26,971 bases of DNA from an uncultured Bacteroides sp. (GTDB lineage: Bacteria; Bacteroidota; Bacteroidia; Bacteroidales; Bacteroidaceae), in contig CAAFTU010000036.1 in the NCBI GenBank assembly GCA_900766005.1, positions 1 through 26,971 of the forward strand. Direction: 5' to 3'. The notes below the pieces were generated by a model, which saw only the letters and a list, made by a program, of their open reading frames with translations, was not told the origin of the DNA and ran no database searches. The position numbers and the translations under genes were made by a program. Shown here one piece after another: positions 13,908 to 21,920 of this stretch (the stretch's first letter is position 1; each line of letters starts with the position of its first letter).

Positions 13908-15560
13908 TTATTTCAACAGTTTCCAATAACCGCCTTTGGAAGGACCTACATATTCTATCAGGTGTTTTAATTCTTCCAAATCACGATAAATGGTACGAAC
14001 CTTCACATCTAATTTTTCAGCCATTTCTTCAGTTGTGATTTGAGGATTGTGTCTGATTAAGCTGATAATGCCTTGATGTCGTTTTTGCTTCTTCTGCAGA
14101 TTTTTCTTACCTCCTGGTGTATCATCTATGGATAAAGCCAGTTCCTCTGCTTCAAACTGGTCCTCGTTTTTGACTGACATTTCGAGATTTTGACTGACAT
14201 TTTCCCCGTTTTTGACTGACATTTCGAGATTTTGACTGACATTTTCCCCGTTTTTGGCTGACATTTCGAGATTTTGACTGACATTTTCCTCAGTTTTGAC
14301 TGACATTTCCATATAAGTAATGGAAAAGATGAATTGTGAGCCGTTGACGATTTCCACTTTGTAGTCGGGATAGTACAAGGGGGCATAGCGCAGGATATTA
14401 CGGGTGCCTGAGCCCATATCTTCCACCCAGGACAACTCATGGAACACGCGCACCAGCAGCGGATTCTTGGTGTAGTTGCTCAATTCCTGCAGTGTGAGTT
14501 CGCCTTCGGGAATTTCCGGAAGCAGACGGGTGGGGTTCTTCGTGACTACCCGGTCTTTGAATACATGATAGAAGCAGGCATAACCTGTACTGAAATCACT
14601 GTGTACGCAAATGTTGGCCACAATTTCACGGAAGAGGTCCCAGCGCAGGTCTTCCCGTTGGGTGGTACCTTCTGGCAGGTAGAACTTGTTCGGCAGGTAG
14701 CGTTCCGTAAACTGCGTCAGTCGGTCATAGACCTTGATCAGGTTACAGCGCATGGTGATGCGGTCGTCGTACCGACTGGGGAAGCGCTTGATGTCATTGT
14801 ATTCCTCGTAGGTACACATGTGAAACAGCGCCTCGAAGCGGTAACGGGGCATATACTCTTCAATGGCTTCTTCCTTGCCAAACAGAATGAGTGCGGCATA
14901 CTTCAACTTCAGTTTTCCGGTTTCCCTTTCTTTCTTGGCCAGACGGGTATGAAGCAGTATATCTTCATCTGTCAGTTGCAGCCAGGGATGGTTCGGCTTG
15001 ATGACTGCCAGGATATTACGGCAATACTGGAAAGTATCACTGTCCAGATCTTCCAGTGTCAGTTCTTCTACAATCCTTTCTTCAAAAAGATGCGGATTCT
15101 TTCGTTCAAAGAGCGAAAGCAGCAATTCCGGCTGGTCGGTTACATCAATGTCTGCATCTCCATTGCGATCCCAGTATTTCCCCTTGTAGCGGTAAACGTA
15201 TTGTCCGCAAGGAATGTCCAGATGCAGGACCACCTTCCCCTCAACGGTCAGTATTTGCGGTGTGAAGTAGGGACAGGGCAAGAATAAATCCGGATTCTTG
15301 ATGGCCGTGATGATATTCCCTTGCAGCGTGGTAGCTTTGTCTGGATTCACTCCGACAATTTCACCATTATCCTTGACTCCCACAAGGATGTGGCCACCAC
15401 TATGGTTCAGAAAGGAGCAGACAGTTTCATACAATGAATCAGAAATCTGTTCACAGCATGTCTTGTATTCTATTTGAGCATTCTCTCCAGCTTGGGAGAG
15501 CTTGATAAATTGGTCTTCTCTCATGAGGTTCGGTAACTTGTTTACAGATATATATTGCAT
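13908..15560 (-). CDS. AlbA_2 / HATPase / winged-helix transcriptional regulator-like protein
   Basis: A 550-residue protein from ATG 15560. The N-terminal AlbA_2 (Schlafen-like) domain spans about residues 20-135, with QIEYKTC and the conserved SFLNHSGGHILVGVKDNGEI. A GHKL-type ATPase-like region lies at about 290-395 (LRWDLFREIVANICVHSDF, then EDMGSGTRNI). A linker at about 425-470 is built of 14-residue repeats (ENVSQNLEMSVKNG), and the C-terminus (about 495-548) is a winged helix (ITTEEMAEKLDVKVRTIYRDLEELK). ATG 15581 would lie almost on the predicted transcription start, so 15560 is preferred. Proteins of this layout are usually annotated as ATP-binding transcriptional regulators; the effector is unknown. 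Confidence 0.85.
   Translation of the reverse strand: MQYISVNKLPNLMREDQFIKLSQAGENAQIEYKTCCEQISDSLYETVCSFLNHSGGHILVGVKDNGEIVGVNPDKATTLQGNIITAIKNPDLFLPCPYFTPQILTVEGKVVLHLDIPCGQYVYRYKGKYWDRNGDADIDVTDQPELLLSLFERKNPHLFEERIVEELTLEDLDSDTFQYCRNILAVIKPNHPWLQLTDEDILLHTRLAKKERETGKLKLKYAALILFGKEEAIEEYMPRYRFEALFHMCTYEEYNDIKRFPSRYDDRITMRCNLIKVYDRLTQFTERYLPNKFYLPEGTTQREDLRWDLFREIVANICVHSDFSTGYACFYHVFKDRVVTKNPTRLLPEIPEGELTLQELSNYTKNPLLVRVFHELSWVEDMGSGTRNILRYAPLYYPDYKVEIVNGSQFIFSITYMEMSVKTEENVSQNLEMSAKNGENVSQNLEMSVKNGENVSQNLEMSVKNEDQFEAEELALSIDDTPGGKKNLQKKQKRHQGIISLIRHNPQITTEEMAEKLDVKVRTIYRDLEELKHLIEYVGPSKGGYWKLLK
14166..14310. repeat. 42-bp tandem repeat inside the AlbA_2 regulator gene
   Basis: About 3.3 copies of a 42-bp unit start at 14166, 14208 and 14250, with a partial copy near 14293. 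Each unit itself contains two 21-bp halves sharing TTTTGACTGACATTT, which occurs about seven times in total with one base change. The period is a multiple of three, so copy-number change would lengthen or shorten the linker between the ATPase-like and winged-helix regions by 14 (or 7) residues without breaking the frame. Confidence 0.92.
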
Positions 15561-15585
15561 GGTCCTATCATTGAGGCCCATGATA

Positions 15586-15616
15586 CAAAGATAATTCTAT
15601 TCCCTGAATCTTCGAA
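15586..15616 (-). promoter_or_regulatory. Promoter of the AlbA_2/GNAT operon
   Basis: CAAAGATA at 15586-15593 reads TATCTTTG on the minus strand, an exact -7 element. CGAAA at 15613-15617 (minus TTTCG) lies about 19 bp further upstream as a -33-like element. Transcription would begin near 15578, about 18 nt before ATG 15560, which supports that start codon. Confidence 0.55.
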
Positions 15617-15804
15617 ATAAAACGGTCTTTATATCATGGGTATTGTTGTTTGCATTTTTTTCTTAAATATCATCTTCTTGAATCATTAAATGGGTGCAAG
15701 CTTGCTTGATGTTGAGTTCATTTTTCTTTGTTTTTTTCATTGTTTTTTATTCTTTAATCGCAGGAATTTCGTAAAAAGTCGGCATATTACTTATAAATCA
15801 TGAT

Positions 15805-15855
15805 AAGGGGGCGGATTCTGCCTCGTTAAATACTCAATTGTGGGTATTGCCCCTT
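15805..15855. repeat. Nested dyads upstream of the TonB receptor promoter
   Basis: An outer dyad AAGGGG (15805-15810)/CCCCTT (15850-15855) encloses an inner one, AATACTC (15829-15835)/GGGTATT (15842-15848), the latter with one G-T pair and a six-base loop. They lie just upstream of, and partly within, the -33 region of the promoter at 15846-15877. They could be activator sites, or an RNA element if transcription starts further upstream. Confidence 0.5.
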
Positions 15856-15877
15856 CTGGGCGCTCATCCTAATTTTG
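15846..15877 (+). promoter_or_regulatory. Promoter of the TonB/ABC/PepSY cluster
   Basis: ATTG at 15846-15849, a 20-bp spacer and TAATTTTG at 15870-15877 fit the Bacteroides -33/-7 consensus (the -7 is exact). Transcription would start near 15882-15886, giving a very short leader to ATG 15902. The -7 element is covered by the left arm and loop of the perfect dyad at 15865-15895. Confidence 0.6.
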
Positions 15878-15895
15878 CAGCGTGAAATTAGGATG
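15865..15895. promoter_or_regulatory. Perfect 11-bp dyad over the promoter: candidate operator
   Basis: CATCCTAATTT (15865-15875) and AAATTAGGATG (15885-15895) are exact reverse complements separated by nine bases. The dyad is centred on 15880, between the -7 element and the predicted transcription start, the classic position for a repressor. The right arm also contains AGG followed by ATG 15893, so an RNA hairpin hiding the ribosome site is an alternative if transcription starts upstream. Confidence 0.65.
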
Positions 15896-15901
15896 ATTTT
15901 T

Positions 15902-18829
15902 ATGAGATTTGTTTTAGTGTGGTTTTGGGCATTTCTACCCGTTATGGGATATTCTTTCGATTTGTCGGGCAAGGTGCTCGACGCGAAAAGCAATCGGGGA
16001 ATTGAGTTTGCCACTTTATGGGTGGAAGGGAGTGCCATGGGTACCATAACCGATGAAAATGGACATTTTACGCTTTCCAATGTTCCGGAGGGGGATTATG
16101 TGATCCTGATCCGCTGCCTGGGGTATACCGAGAAGAAAGAGAAAATCCGCCTTTCAAAGAATACCCAGGTGGTGTATTATCTCACGGAGACGTCGCTGGC
16201 TTTGGAAGAGGTGACGGTGACTGCGGAGAGAAAAGCCCATGCGGCTGCCACTACCTATACGCTGAACCGGACGGCTCTGGACCATCTGCAGAGTGTCAGT
16301 GTGGCCGATGCGTTCAGCTTGCTCCCCGGTGAGCAGACTACTAAATTCAAGACGCTCACTTCGTCTGAGCAGGTGCTGACTTTGCGGGGAGAATCGGTGG
16401 AAATGGGTCATCCGGATTTTGGTACGGTAGTGGAAATGGATGGAGTGCGGCTTTCTACAAACGCTACGGCCCAGTCTACCGGCGGCACGGACTTGCGGAA
16501 TGTGGGCAATCATAATGTGGAACGGATAGAGGTGGTGACGGGTGTGCCTTCGGTGGAGTATGGCGACTTGACCAACGGGGTGGTGAGAATCATTACCCGC
16601 AAGGGAAAGAGCCCGCTGTTGGCTTCGGTGTCTGTAAGGCCTCATACGCAGTCTTATTCCGTGAGTAAGGGGCTCGACCTGGGAAAGAAACGGGGGGTGG
16701 TGAACCTGTCGTACGAACGGGTGCGCTCTGTGTCGGACATTGCTTCTCCGTTCACGTCTTATATCCGCAATGCTTTCGGACTGAAGTATTCGAATGCGCT
16801 GCATTTTTCGTCGGGCAGAAACTTAGTTATGGATGTCGGTGTGAACGGGAACATCGGCGGAATGAATGCTGAATCCGATCCGGATGCTTTCCGGGAGACT
16901 TATACGAAGAAGAGAGACAATGCGGTGTGGAGCAGCGTGGCTTTTCACTACATGGTCAATTCCAACTGGCTTTCCAACTTGAGGTGGGGGGCAACCTTAG
17001 CTTATTCGGACAAGAGGGTGGAGATGAAAAGCAACAAGTCGGCTTCGTCGGCCATGCCGGCTCTTCACACCACGGAGGAAGGGTATTTTGTGGCGGCCAA
17101 ATATGAAGAGGACCCGTCGGCTTCCATTCTTCTTCAGCCTACCGGTTACTGGTATGTTACTTCGCGCAATGACAACCGGCCGCTGAATTATGCGGCTTAT
17201 ATGAAAGCCAAGTGGACGCATAAGTGGGGGAATATCACCAGCAATCTTCTGTTGGGCTCGGACCTTAAATCGGAAGGGAATCTGGGACGGGGTGAGTACT
17301 ATACAGACCGGGCAGTGGCGCCTTCCTGGCGTGAATACCGTTTCGACCGCCTGCCTTTTCTCCATAATTGGGCTTCGTATCTGGAAGAGGACCTGTCGTG
17401 GGTGTTCGGAGATTCGCGCCTGAACCTGAAAGCGGGTATCCGAAATGACAGGACGCTGATGGCCGGTTCGGAATATGGCACGGTGTCGAGCATGTCGCCC
17501 AGACTCAGTGCCCATTATGCTTTCGGCTATGACCGCACGGGCTTTTTCAGAGGAGCAACGCTCCGCATGGGATGGGGCAAGGCGGTGAAGCTGCCTTCGT
17601 TTGAAATACTTTATCCCCGGGAGACGTATGAAGACCGCCTGGCTTTTGCTCCGGGCACGATGGCCGATGGCACTACGTATTATGCGTATCACACCCGTCC
17701 GGTTTCGCCTTTGTATAATGCTTCGCTGAAGTGGCAATACAACGTGATGCGGGAGGTAGGGATAGACGTGCGCGTCAAAGGGGTCAATCTGTCGCTGTCG
17801 TTCTTCTACAACAGCATGAGGAAGCCTTATGCCGAAACCCGTTTTTATGCTCCTTTTACTTACAAACTGACCGATCAGCGTGCCTTGGAGGGCTGTGCGA
17901 TACCGTCTGCCAACCGGGTGTTTCAGATTGATCAGACAACCGGTGTGGTGACCGTGTCGGATAAAACGGGCGTATGGCCTTCGCAAACGTTAGCCTATAA
18001 GGAGGTGAACGATTTCCAGTCGGTCAGTATGAGCACCAACGGCTCTTCCTCTTCGCGCATGGGTCTGGAGTGGGTGTTGGATTTTGATAAAATCAAAGCC
18101 ATCCAGACGTCGGTGCGCCTCGACGGTAAGTACTACCGCTACAAAGGGATCGATGAAGTGATTGAGCCTTCGCGGGTGAATCTCACGAGCTCCGACGGAC
18201 AGCCCTATAAATACATCGGTCATTATGTGGGGGGAACCGGACATTCCAACGGTTTCAAAAGCCAGCTGCTCAATACCAATCTGACTTTCATCACCCACAT
18301 TCCTAAGCTGCGGATGATCTTTTCGTTGAGGCTGGAGGGCACGTTTATGAACACGCGGCAGAATCTGAGTGAGTATGGCGGCGGCACCCGAAGCTATCCG
18401 CTGGACACAAAGGAGGATTATCTGCCGTCGCAGACCGACCGTAATATCTATGCGGGTGATCATTATGTGGTGACCTATCCGCTGTATTACGTGTCGCGTG
18501 ATGATATGGATACAAAGGTGCCCTTTATGGAGAAACTCTTATGGGCGCATGAGCATGATAAGGGATTGTACAATGAACTCACAAAGATGGCCGTAAAGAC
18601 CAGTTACGGATACATTTTCAAGAAGCAGAGCTATGCTCCGTATTTCTCGGCCAATCTGAATGTGTCGAAGGAAATCGGGAAGTATCTGTCGGTGTCGTTT
18701 TTCGCCAATAACTTTTTCTACAGTACGCAGAAAATCAAGAATCAGCAGACGGGTAATGAACTGTCGTTGTTTGACTCCAGTCTGATTACTCCGTTCAATT
18801 ACGGAATTTCATTTAAAGTCAAAATATAG
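15902..18829 (+). CDS. TonB-dependent outer-membrane receptor
   Basis: A 975-residue protein from ATG 15902. A signal peptide covers about residues 1-17 (MRFVLVWFWAFLPVMGY). A carboxypeptidase-regulatory-like beta-sandwich lies at about 18-100 (SGKVLDAKSNRGIEFATLWV, DENGHFTLSNVPEGDYV), a TonB-box-like segment LEEVTVTAER at 101-110, and a plug domain at about 120-240 (QVLTLRGESVEM, ERIEVVTGVPSVEYGDLTNG). The rest is a 22-stranded-type barrel ending ISFKVKI. Such receptors import a bound ligand, often metal chelates, cobalamin or glycans, using TonB energy. No SusD partner follows, which argues against a glycan-uptake locus. ATG 15893 is an alternative start; 15902 is preferred for its AGG at nine bases' distance. 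It is the first gene of the cluster. Confidence 0.93.
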   Translation: MRFVLVWFWAFLPVMGYSFDLSGKVLDAKSNRGIEFATLWVEGSAMGTITDENGHFTLSNVPEGDYVILIRCLGYTEKKEKIRLSKNTQVVYYLTETSLALEEVTVTAERKAHAAATTYTLNRTALDHLQSVSVADAFSLLPGEQTTKFKTLTSSEQVLTLRGESVEMGHPDFGTVVEMDGVRLSTNATAQSTGGTDLRNVGNHNVERIEVVTGVPSVEYGDLTNGVVRIITRKGKSPLLASVSVRPHTQSYSVSKGLDLGKKRGVVNLSYERVRSVSDIASPFTSYIRNAFGLKYSNALHFSSGRNLVMDVGVNGNIGGMNAESDPDAFRETYTKKRDNAVWSSVAFHYMVNSNWLSNLRWGATLAYSDKRVEMKSNKSASSAMPALHTTEEGYFVAAKYEEDPSASILLQPTGYWYVTSRNDNRPLNYAAYMKAKWTHKWGNITSNLLLGSDLKSEGNLGRGEYYTDRAVAPSWREYRFDRLPFLHNWASYLEEDLSWVFGDSRLNLKAGIRNDRTLMAGSEYGTVSSMSPRLSAHYAFGYDRTGFFRGATLRMGWGKAVKLPSFEILYPRETYEDRLAFAPGTMADGTTYYAYHTRPVSPLYNASLKWQYNVMREVGIDVRVKGVNLSLSFFYNSMRKPYAETRFYAPFTYKLTDQRALEGCAIPSANRVFQIDQTTGVVTVSDKTGVWPSQTLAYKEVNDFQSVSMSTNGSSSSRMGLEWVLDFDKIKAIQTSVRLDGKYYRYKGIDEVIEPSRVNLTSSDGQPYKYIGHYVGGTGHSNGFKSQLLNTNLTFITHIPKLRMIFSLRLEGTFMNTRQNLSEYGGGTRSYPLDTKEDYLPSQTDRNIYAGDHYVVTYPLYYVSRDDMDTKVPFMEKLLWAHEHDKGLYNELTKMAVKTSYGYIFKKQSYAPYFSANLNVSKEIGKYLSVSFFANNFFYSTQKIKNQQTGNELSLFDSSLITPFNYGISFKVKI

Positions 18830-18930
18830 ACATTTAAAGTCAAACGATAGACATGTAAAATGAAACGATAAGCAATAGAAATTATACGATAAGCAGTAAA
18901 AATTAAACTATAAACATTAAACTATTAAGA
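18811..18930 (+). repeat. 21-bp degenerate tandem repeat seeded from the TonB receptor 3' end
   Basis: Five head-to-tail 21-bp units start at 18811, 18832, 18853, 18874 and 18895, followed by a partial unit. The first unit contains the receptor's last codons and stop (TTTAAAGTCAAAATATAG). The second repeats them with two base changes, and later copies diverge stepwise (CGATAAGC, then CTATAAAC). The array fills nearly all of the space before the next gene. Confidence 0.85.
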
Positions 18931-18933
18931 ATT

Positions 18934-20244
18934 ATGAGAAAACTATTTTTTGCTTTCAGCATGTGCATGCTGGGTTTATTGGTGTATTCCTGTTCGGATG
19001 ATGACCAGCCGGGATACGATTTAAGTCAGGTAAAGATTCAGTTGGTTTATCCGGAAGGTTCGGGCTGCAGCGCGACTGAAGGGGTGGAAGTTTCGCTGAA
19101 GAGTACTTCTACCGGTACGGTCTTTTCAGAGAAGACGGATGCGAACGGTGTCGCTCAGTTTCAGGTGCCCCGGGGCATCTACGAGGCGTCTGCTTCCGAA
19201 CAGCGAGTGATGGATGTAGAGGTGTATCTGTTCAACGGCATCAACAGTCAGGTGAATGCCAGCACTGAGCAGGTGGAAGCCGTTATCCGGCTGGAGATGT
19301 CGAAAGGCGGCTCGGTGGTGATCAAGGAGCTGTATGTAGGAGGATGTCCGAAAGATGACGGTTCCGGTTATTTGGGCAAAGACCAGTATGTGATTCTCTA
19401 CAACAACTCATCGGCCACGATTGACATCAGCGACCTGGCGCTTGCTATGGTGAATCCGTTCAATTCGCAGGCCAGCAACAAGGATTATGTCAACGGCCAG
19501 CTGTTTTATGCCGCCGAAGGATGGATTCCGGCCGGCAACGGATGCTGGTATTTTGAATCGCCTGTGACACTGGAACCGGGCAAGCAGGTTGTGATTTCAA
19601 TGTGTGGCTCGGTGGATAATACGAAGACCTATTCGCAATCCATCAATTTTGCCAACAAGGATTATTATTGCTGCTATGACGTAGAAGATTACAGCCATCC
19701 GGCGTATTATCCCACTCCTTCAGAGTTGATTCCTACCAGCCATTATCTGAAAGTGTACAGCTACGGCTTGGGCACTGCCTGGCCGCTGAGCAATTCCAGT
19801 CCTGCCTTTTACCTCGTACGTCCGCAGGGCACCAGCCTGAAGGAATTTGTGGACAATCCGGCCAATGAGAATATGTATGGCTCCAACCAGGTGCGCAGAA
19901 AGGTGCCGGTAGAATGGGTTGTAGACGGCGTGGAAGTGTTTGCCAAAGGACAGGCGAACAATAAGAAGAGACTGGTGCCCAGCATTGACGCCGGTTATGT
20001 GGAAATGACTGCCAAAATGGGGTATACACTCTATAGAAATGTGGATAAGGAAGCCACGGAAGCGATTCCGGGAAATGAAGGAAAGCTTGTGTACAGCTAC
20101 GCGCTCGGTGTAGACGGAGCAACGGATCCAAGCGGCATCGATGCGGAAGCTTCTATCCGGAAGGGGGCCAGAATTGTGTACAAGGATACCAACAACTCCA
20201 GCCAGGACTTCCATCTGAGAAGTAAAGCGTCGTTAAGAAACTAA
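18934..20244 (+). CDS. DUF4876-like surface lipoprotein
   Basis: A 436-residue lipoprotein. The signal sequence ends in the lipobox LVYSC (C20), followed by SDDDQ. This acidic stretch just after the cysteine matches the Bacteroides lipoprotein export signal that directs proteins to the cell surface. Residues about 30-105 form a beta-sandwich like a carboxypeptidase-regulatory or SpaA domain (DANGVAQFQVPRGIYEASAS). Residues about 125-290 resemble a lamin-tail-like beta-sandwich (VIKELYVGGCPKDDGSGYLG, then QYVILYNNSS). I recall this family as DUF4876, of unknown function. Its position directly after the TonB receptor suggests a surface capture partner, analogous to surface lipoproteins of other Bacteroides uptake systems (inference). 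Confidence 0.82.
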   Translation: MRKLFFAFSMCMLGLLVYSCSDDDQPGYDLSQVKIQLVYPEGSGCSATEGVEVSLKSTSTGTVFSEKTDANGVAQFQVPRGIYEASASEQRVMDVEVYLFNGINSQVNASTEQVEAVIRLEMSKGGSVVIKELYVGGCPKDDGSGYLGKDQYVILYNNSSATIDISDLALAMVNPFNSQASNKDYVNGQLFYAAEGWIPAGNGCWYFESPVTLEPGKQVVISMCGSVDNTKTYSQSINFANKDYYCCYDVEDYSHPAYYPTPSELIPTSHYLKVYSYGLGTAWPLSNSSPAFYLVRPQGTSLKEFVDNPANENMYGSNQVRRKVPVEWVVDGVEVFAKGQANNKKRLVPSIDAGYVEMTAKMGYTLYRNVDKEATEAIPGNEGKLVYSYALGVDGATDPSGIDAEASIRKGARIVYKDTNNSSQDFHLRSKASLRN

Positions 20245-20251
20245 ATGGGAT

Positions 20252-21898
20252 ATGTTTTTAGTGAATACCAATCATTTTAGATGGGCATGGGCAACGGGAA
20301 TCTCGGTTCTCGCTGTCCTGTCTGTGCAGGCAGACAATCATCAGCCGGTGGCGGATTCGTTGGTCATGAATCCGTCGGTGGTGGACCGGGATTATCAGGA
20401 AACGGAGTTGAGGTTTTATGCATCGCCGTCGCAGAATGCTTCTTTCCTCACCGAGATGGAAGGAGGAAATCTGTCGTATCTGGAATGCAGCGGACAGCTG
20501 CGTAGGGGAAAGCTGGTCGATTATTACCAGTCGGACCGCAGCCGGATTTTCGATGTTCAAACGGGGTCGTATTATCGCTTTAGCGACCGCCTGATGCTGG
20601 CCGGCTCACTCTCGTATGGATCCGATCGGGGAAAGCACCAGTCGGGCTCGGTCTTCATCCATCCGGAGCAGGCTCCTTTTGATATCGTAGAGATGGATCC
20701 GCAGCATGCCGGCACCAAGCGCAGAGAATGGTATTCATTGAGCGGACGGGCAGGATATGCCATCCATGAGAAAGTATCGCTGGGAGCTGCTTTGGACTAT
20801 ACGATAGAGAATTATGCCAAATTCAAGGATTTGAGGCACCAGAATTCGCTGATGGATCTGCATGTGTCGGTGGGCGGAAAGTACCGGATAGTGCCGCAGA
20901 TCACCCTGGGGGCGGCTTATGTATACCGCAGAAACATCGAGCGGGTTTCCTTCAAGATCTACGGGAATACCGACCAGCAGTACACCTCACTCATCAGCTT
21001 CGGAGGGTTTTACGGGCGCAGCGAATTGTTTGGCGAGAGCGGATACACGTCCCATGCGCTGCCGTTGTTTACGCAGACGCACGGTGGCACTGTGCAGCTG
21101 GCGGCAGAGAAGGGAGGCATGAAGTGGTTTAACGAATGGGGGTTCTATCAGGAGGACGGACGTTTTGGTACCGGAGCCTCCACTGCGATAACCTACAGTC
21201 ATCATCGCGGGAACCTATTAGAATACCGGTCGAAACTGATCCGCAGCTGCGGCCGTCTGCTTCATGTCATCGGGCTGAATGCTTACCGCCGTTCACTGGA
21301 GAATGAGGAGAATTCCTACAAAGAAAGTACCGATGCCAACGGGGTTTCTCAAATGGTGTATTACGGAAGCAACCGGGTGGGGAAGAAAGTATGGAAGGGA
21401 GCCAGCGTGAGCTATACCCTTCTGTCGGGAAGCACCCCCCGGAAACGCGCCGATTGGATGGCGGGGATGGAGGCCGGCTATGAGGCCCGGTTGCTGACCG
21501 CGTCACCCTATCCGTTTTACCGGAAGCAGGACATACGCACCGTTCATGGAACGGCGTTTTTTACCCGGAATTGGCTGGGACGCAAACAGGGTTATTCGCT
21601 GTCGGTAGAGGCGGGCTATGCGGCTGGCTGGGGGCATCGAAACCAGGACGGCACCTATGCTTCGGTTTCCGAGCATCAGAAGGCACCCGTTTCGCTGGAG
21701 CATTATCTGAACCAGGAGTATGACTACCGGGTGTCCCGTCAGGTAAAATCGGGCGTGTCAGGAGGCTACGAAAGGGCCCTTTCCAGCCGGCTGTCTTTGT
21801 ATGCCAAGGTGGAAGTGACGTATCTGGTGGCGCTGAACACCCGCTTGAAGGGCGAGTCGCAAACGGTTTGCGGTCTTTCGGCAGGCGTTAAATTCTAA
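20252..21898 (+). CDS. DUF6850-like outer-membrane beta-barrel protein
   Basis: A 548-residue protein. A signal peptide spans about residues 1-27 (ending SVQA, then DN). The mature part is dominated by alternating hydrophobic/polar strands with many Tyr, Gly and Ser, for example LMLAGSLSYGSDRG, VSLGAALDYTIENYA and ITLGAAYVYRRNIE, and ends in GLSAGVKF. A C-terminal phenylalanine is the usual signal for outer-membrane barrel assembly. I recall the family as DUF6850. The start codon lies only 7 nt after the previous gene, so it is co-transcribed. It is not a TonB-dependent receptor: there is no plug. A second outer-membrane component, such as an accessory channel, is possible; the function is unknown. 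Confidence 0.8.
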   Translation: MFLVNTNHFRWAWATGISVLAVLSVQADNHQPVADSLVMNPSVVDRDYQETELRFYASPSQNASFLTEMEGGNLSYLECSGQLRRGKLVDYYQSDRSRIFDVQTGSYYRFSDRLMLAGSLSYGSDRGKHQSGSVFIHPEQAPFDIVEMDPQHAGTKRREWYSLSGRAGYAIHEKVSLGAALDYTIENYAKFKDLRHQNSLMDLHVSVGGKYRIVPQITLGAAYVYRRNIERVSFKIYGNTDQQYTSLISFGGFYGRSELFGESGYTSHALPLFTQTHGGTVQLAAEKGGMKWFNEWGFYQEDGRFGTGASTAITYSHHRGNLLEYRSKLIRSCGRLLHVIGLNAYRRSLENEENSYKESTDANGVSQMVYYGSNRVGKKVWKGASVSYTLLSGSTPRKRADWMAGMEAGYEARLLTASPYPFYRKQDIRTVHGTAFFTRNWLGRKQGYSLSVEAGYAAGWGHRNQDGTYASVSEHQKAPVSLEHYLNQEYDYRVSRQVKSGVSGGYERALSSRLSLYAKVEVTYLVALNTRLKGESQTVCGLSAGVKF

Positions 21899-21920
21899 GT
21901 TTAAAAATGTGTATTGAGTT

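Noticed and set aside
15865..15895. Classical Fur box
   Set aside because: The dyad (CATCCTAATTT/AAATTAGGATG) does not resemble GATAATGATTATC-type repeats; regulation by iron is therefore not claimed.
15805..15901. Cobalamin riboswitch upstream of the TonB receptor
   Set aside because: No B12-box-like conserved words were seen, and the predicted transcript start leaves almost no leader.
16997..17986. Long minus-strand frame inside the TonB receptor gene
   Set aside because: Arg/His-rich antisense frame of a high-GC coding region, without start signal or recognisable domain.
15902..20244. SusC/SusD-type polysaccharide utilisation locus
   Set aside because: The lipoprotein after the receptor shows no SusD-like features and no glycoside hydrolase genes are present.
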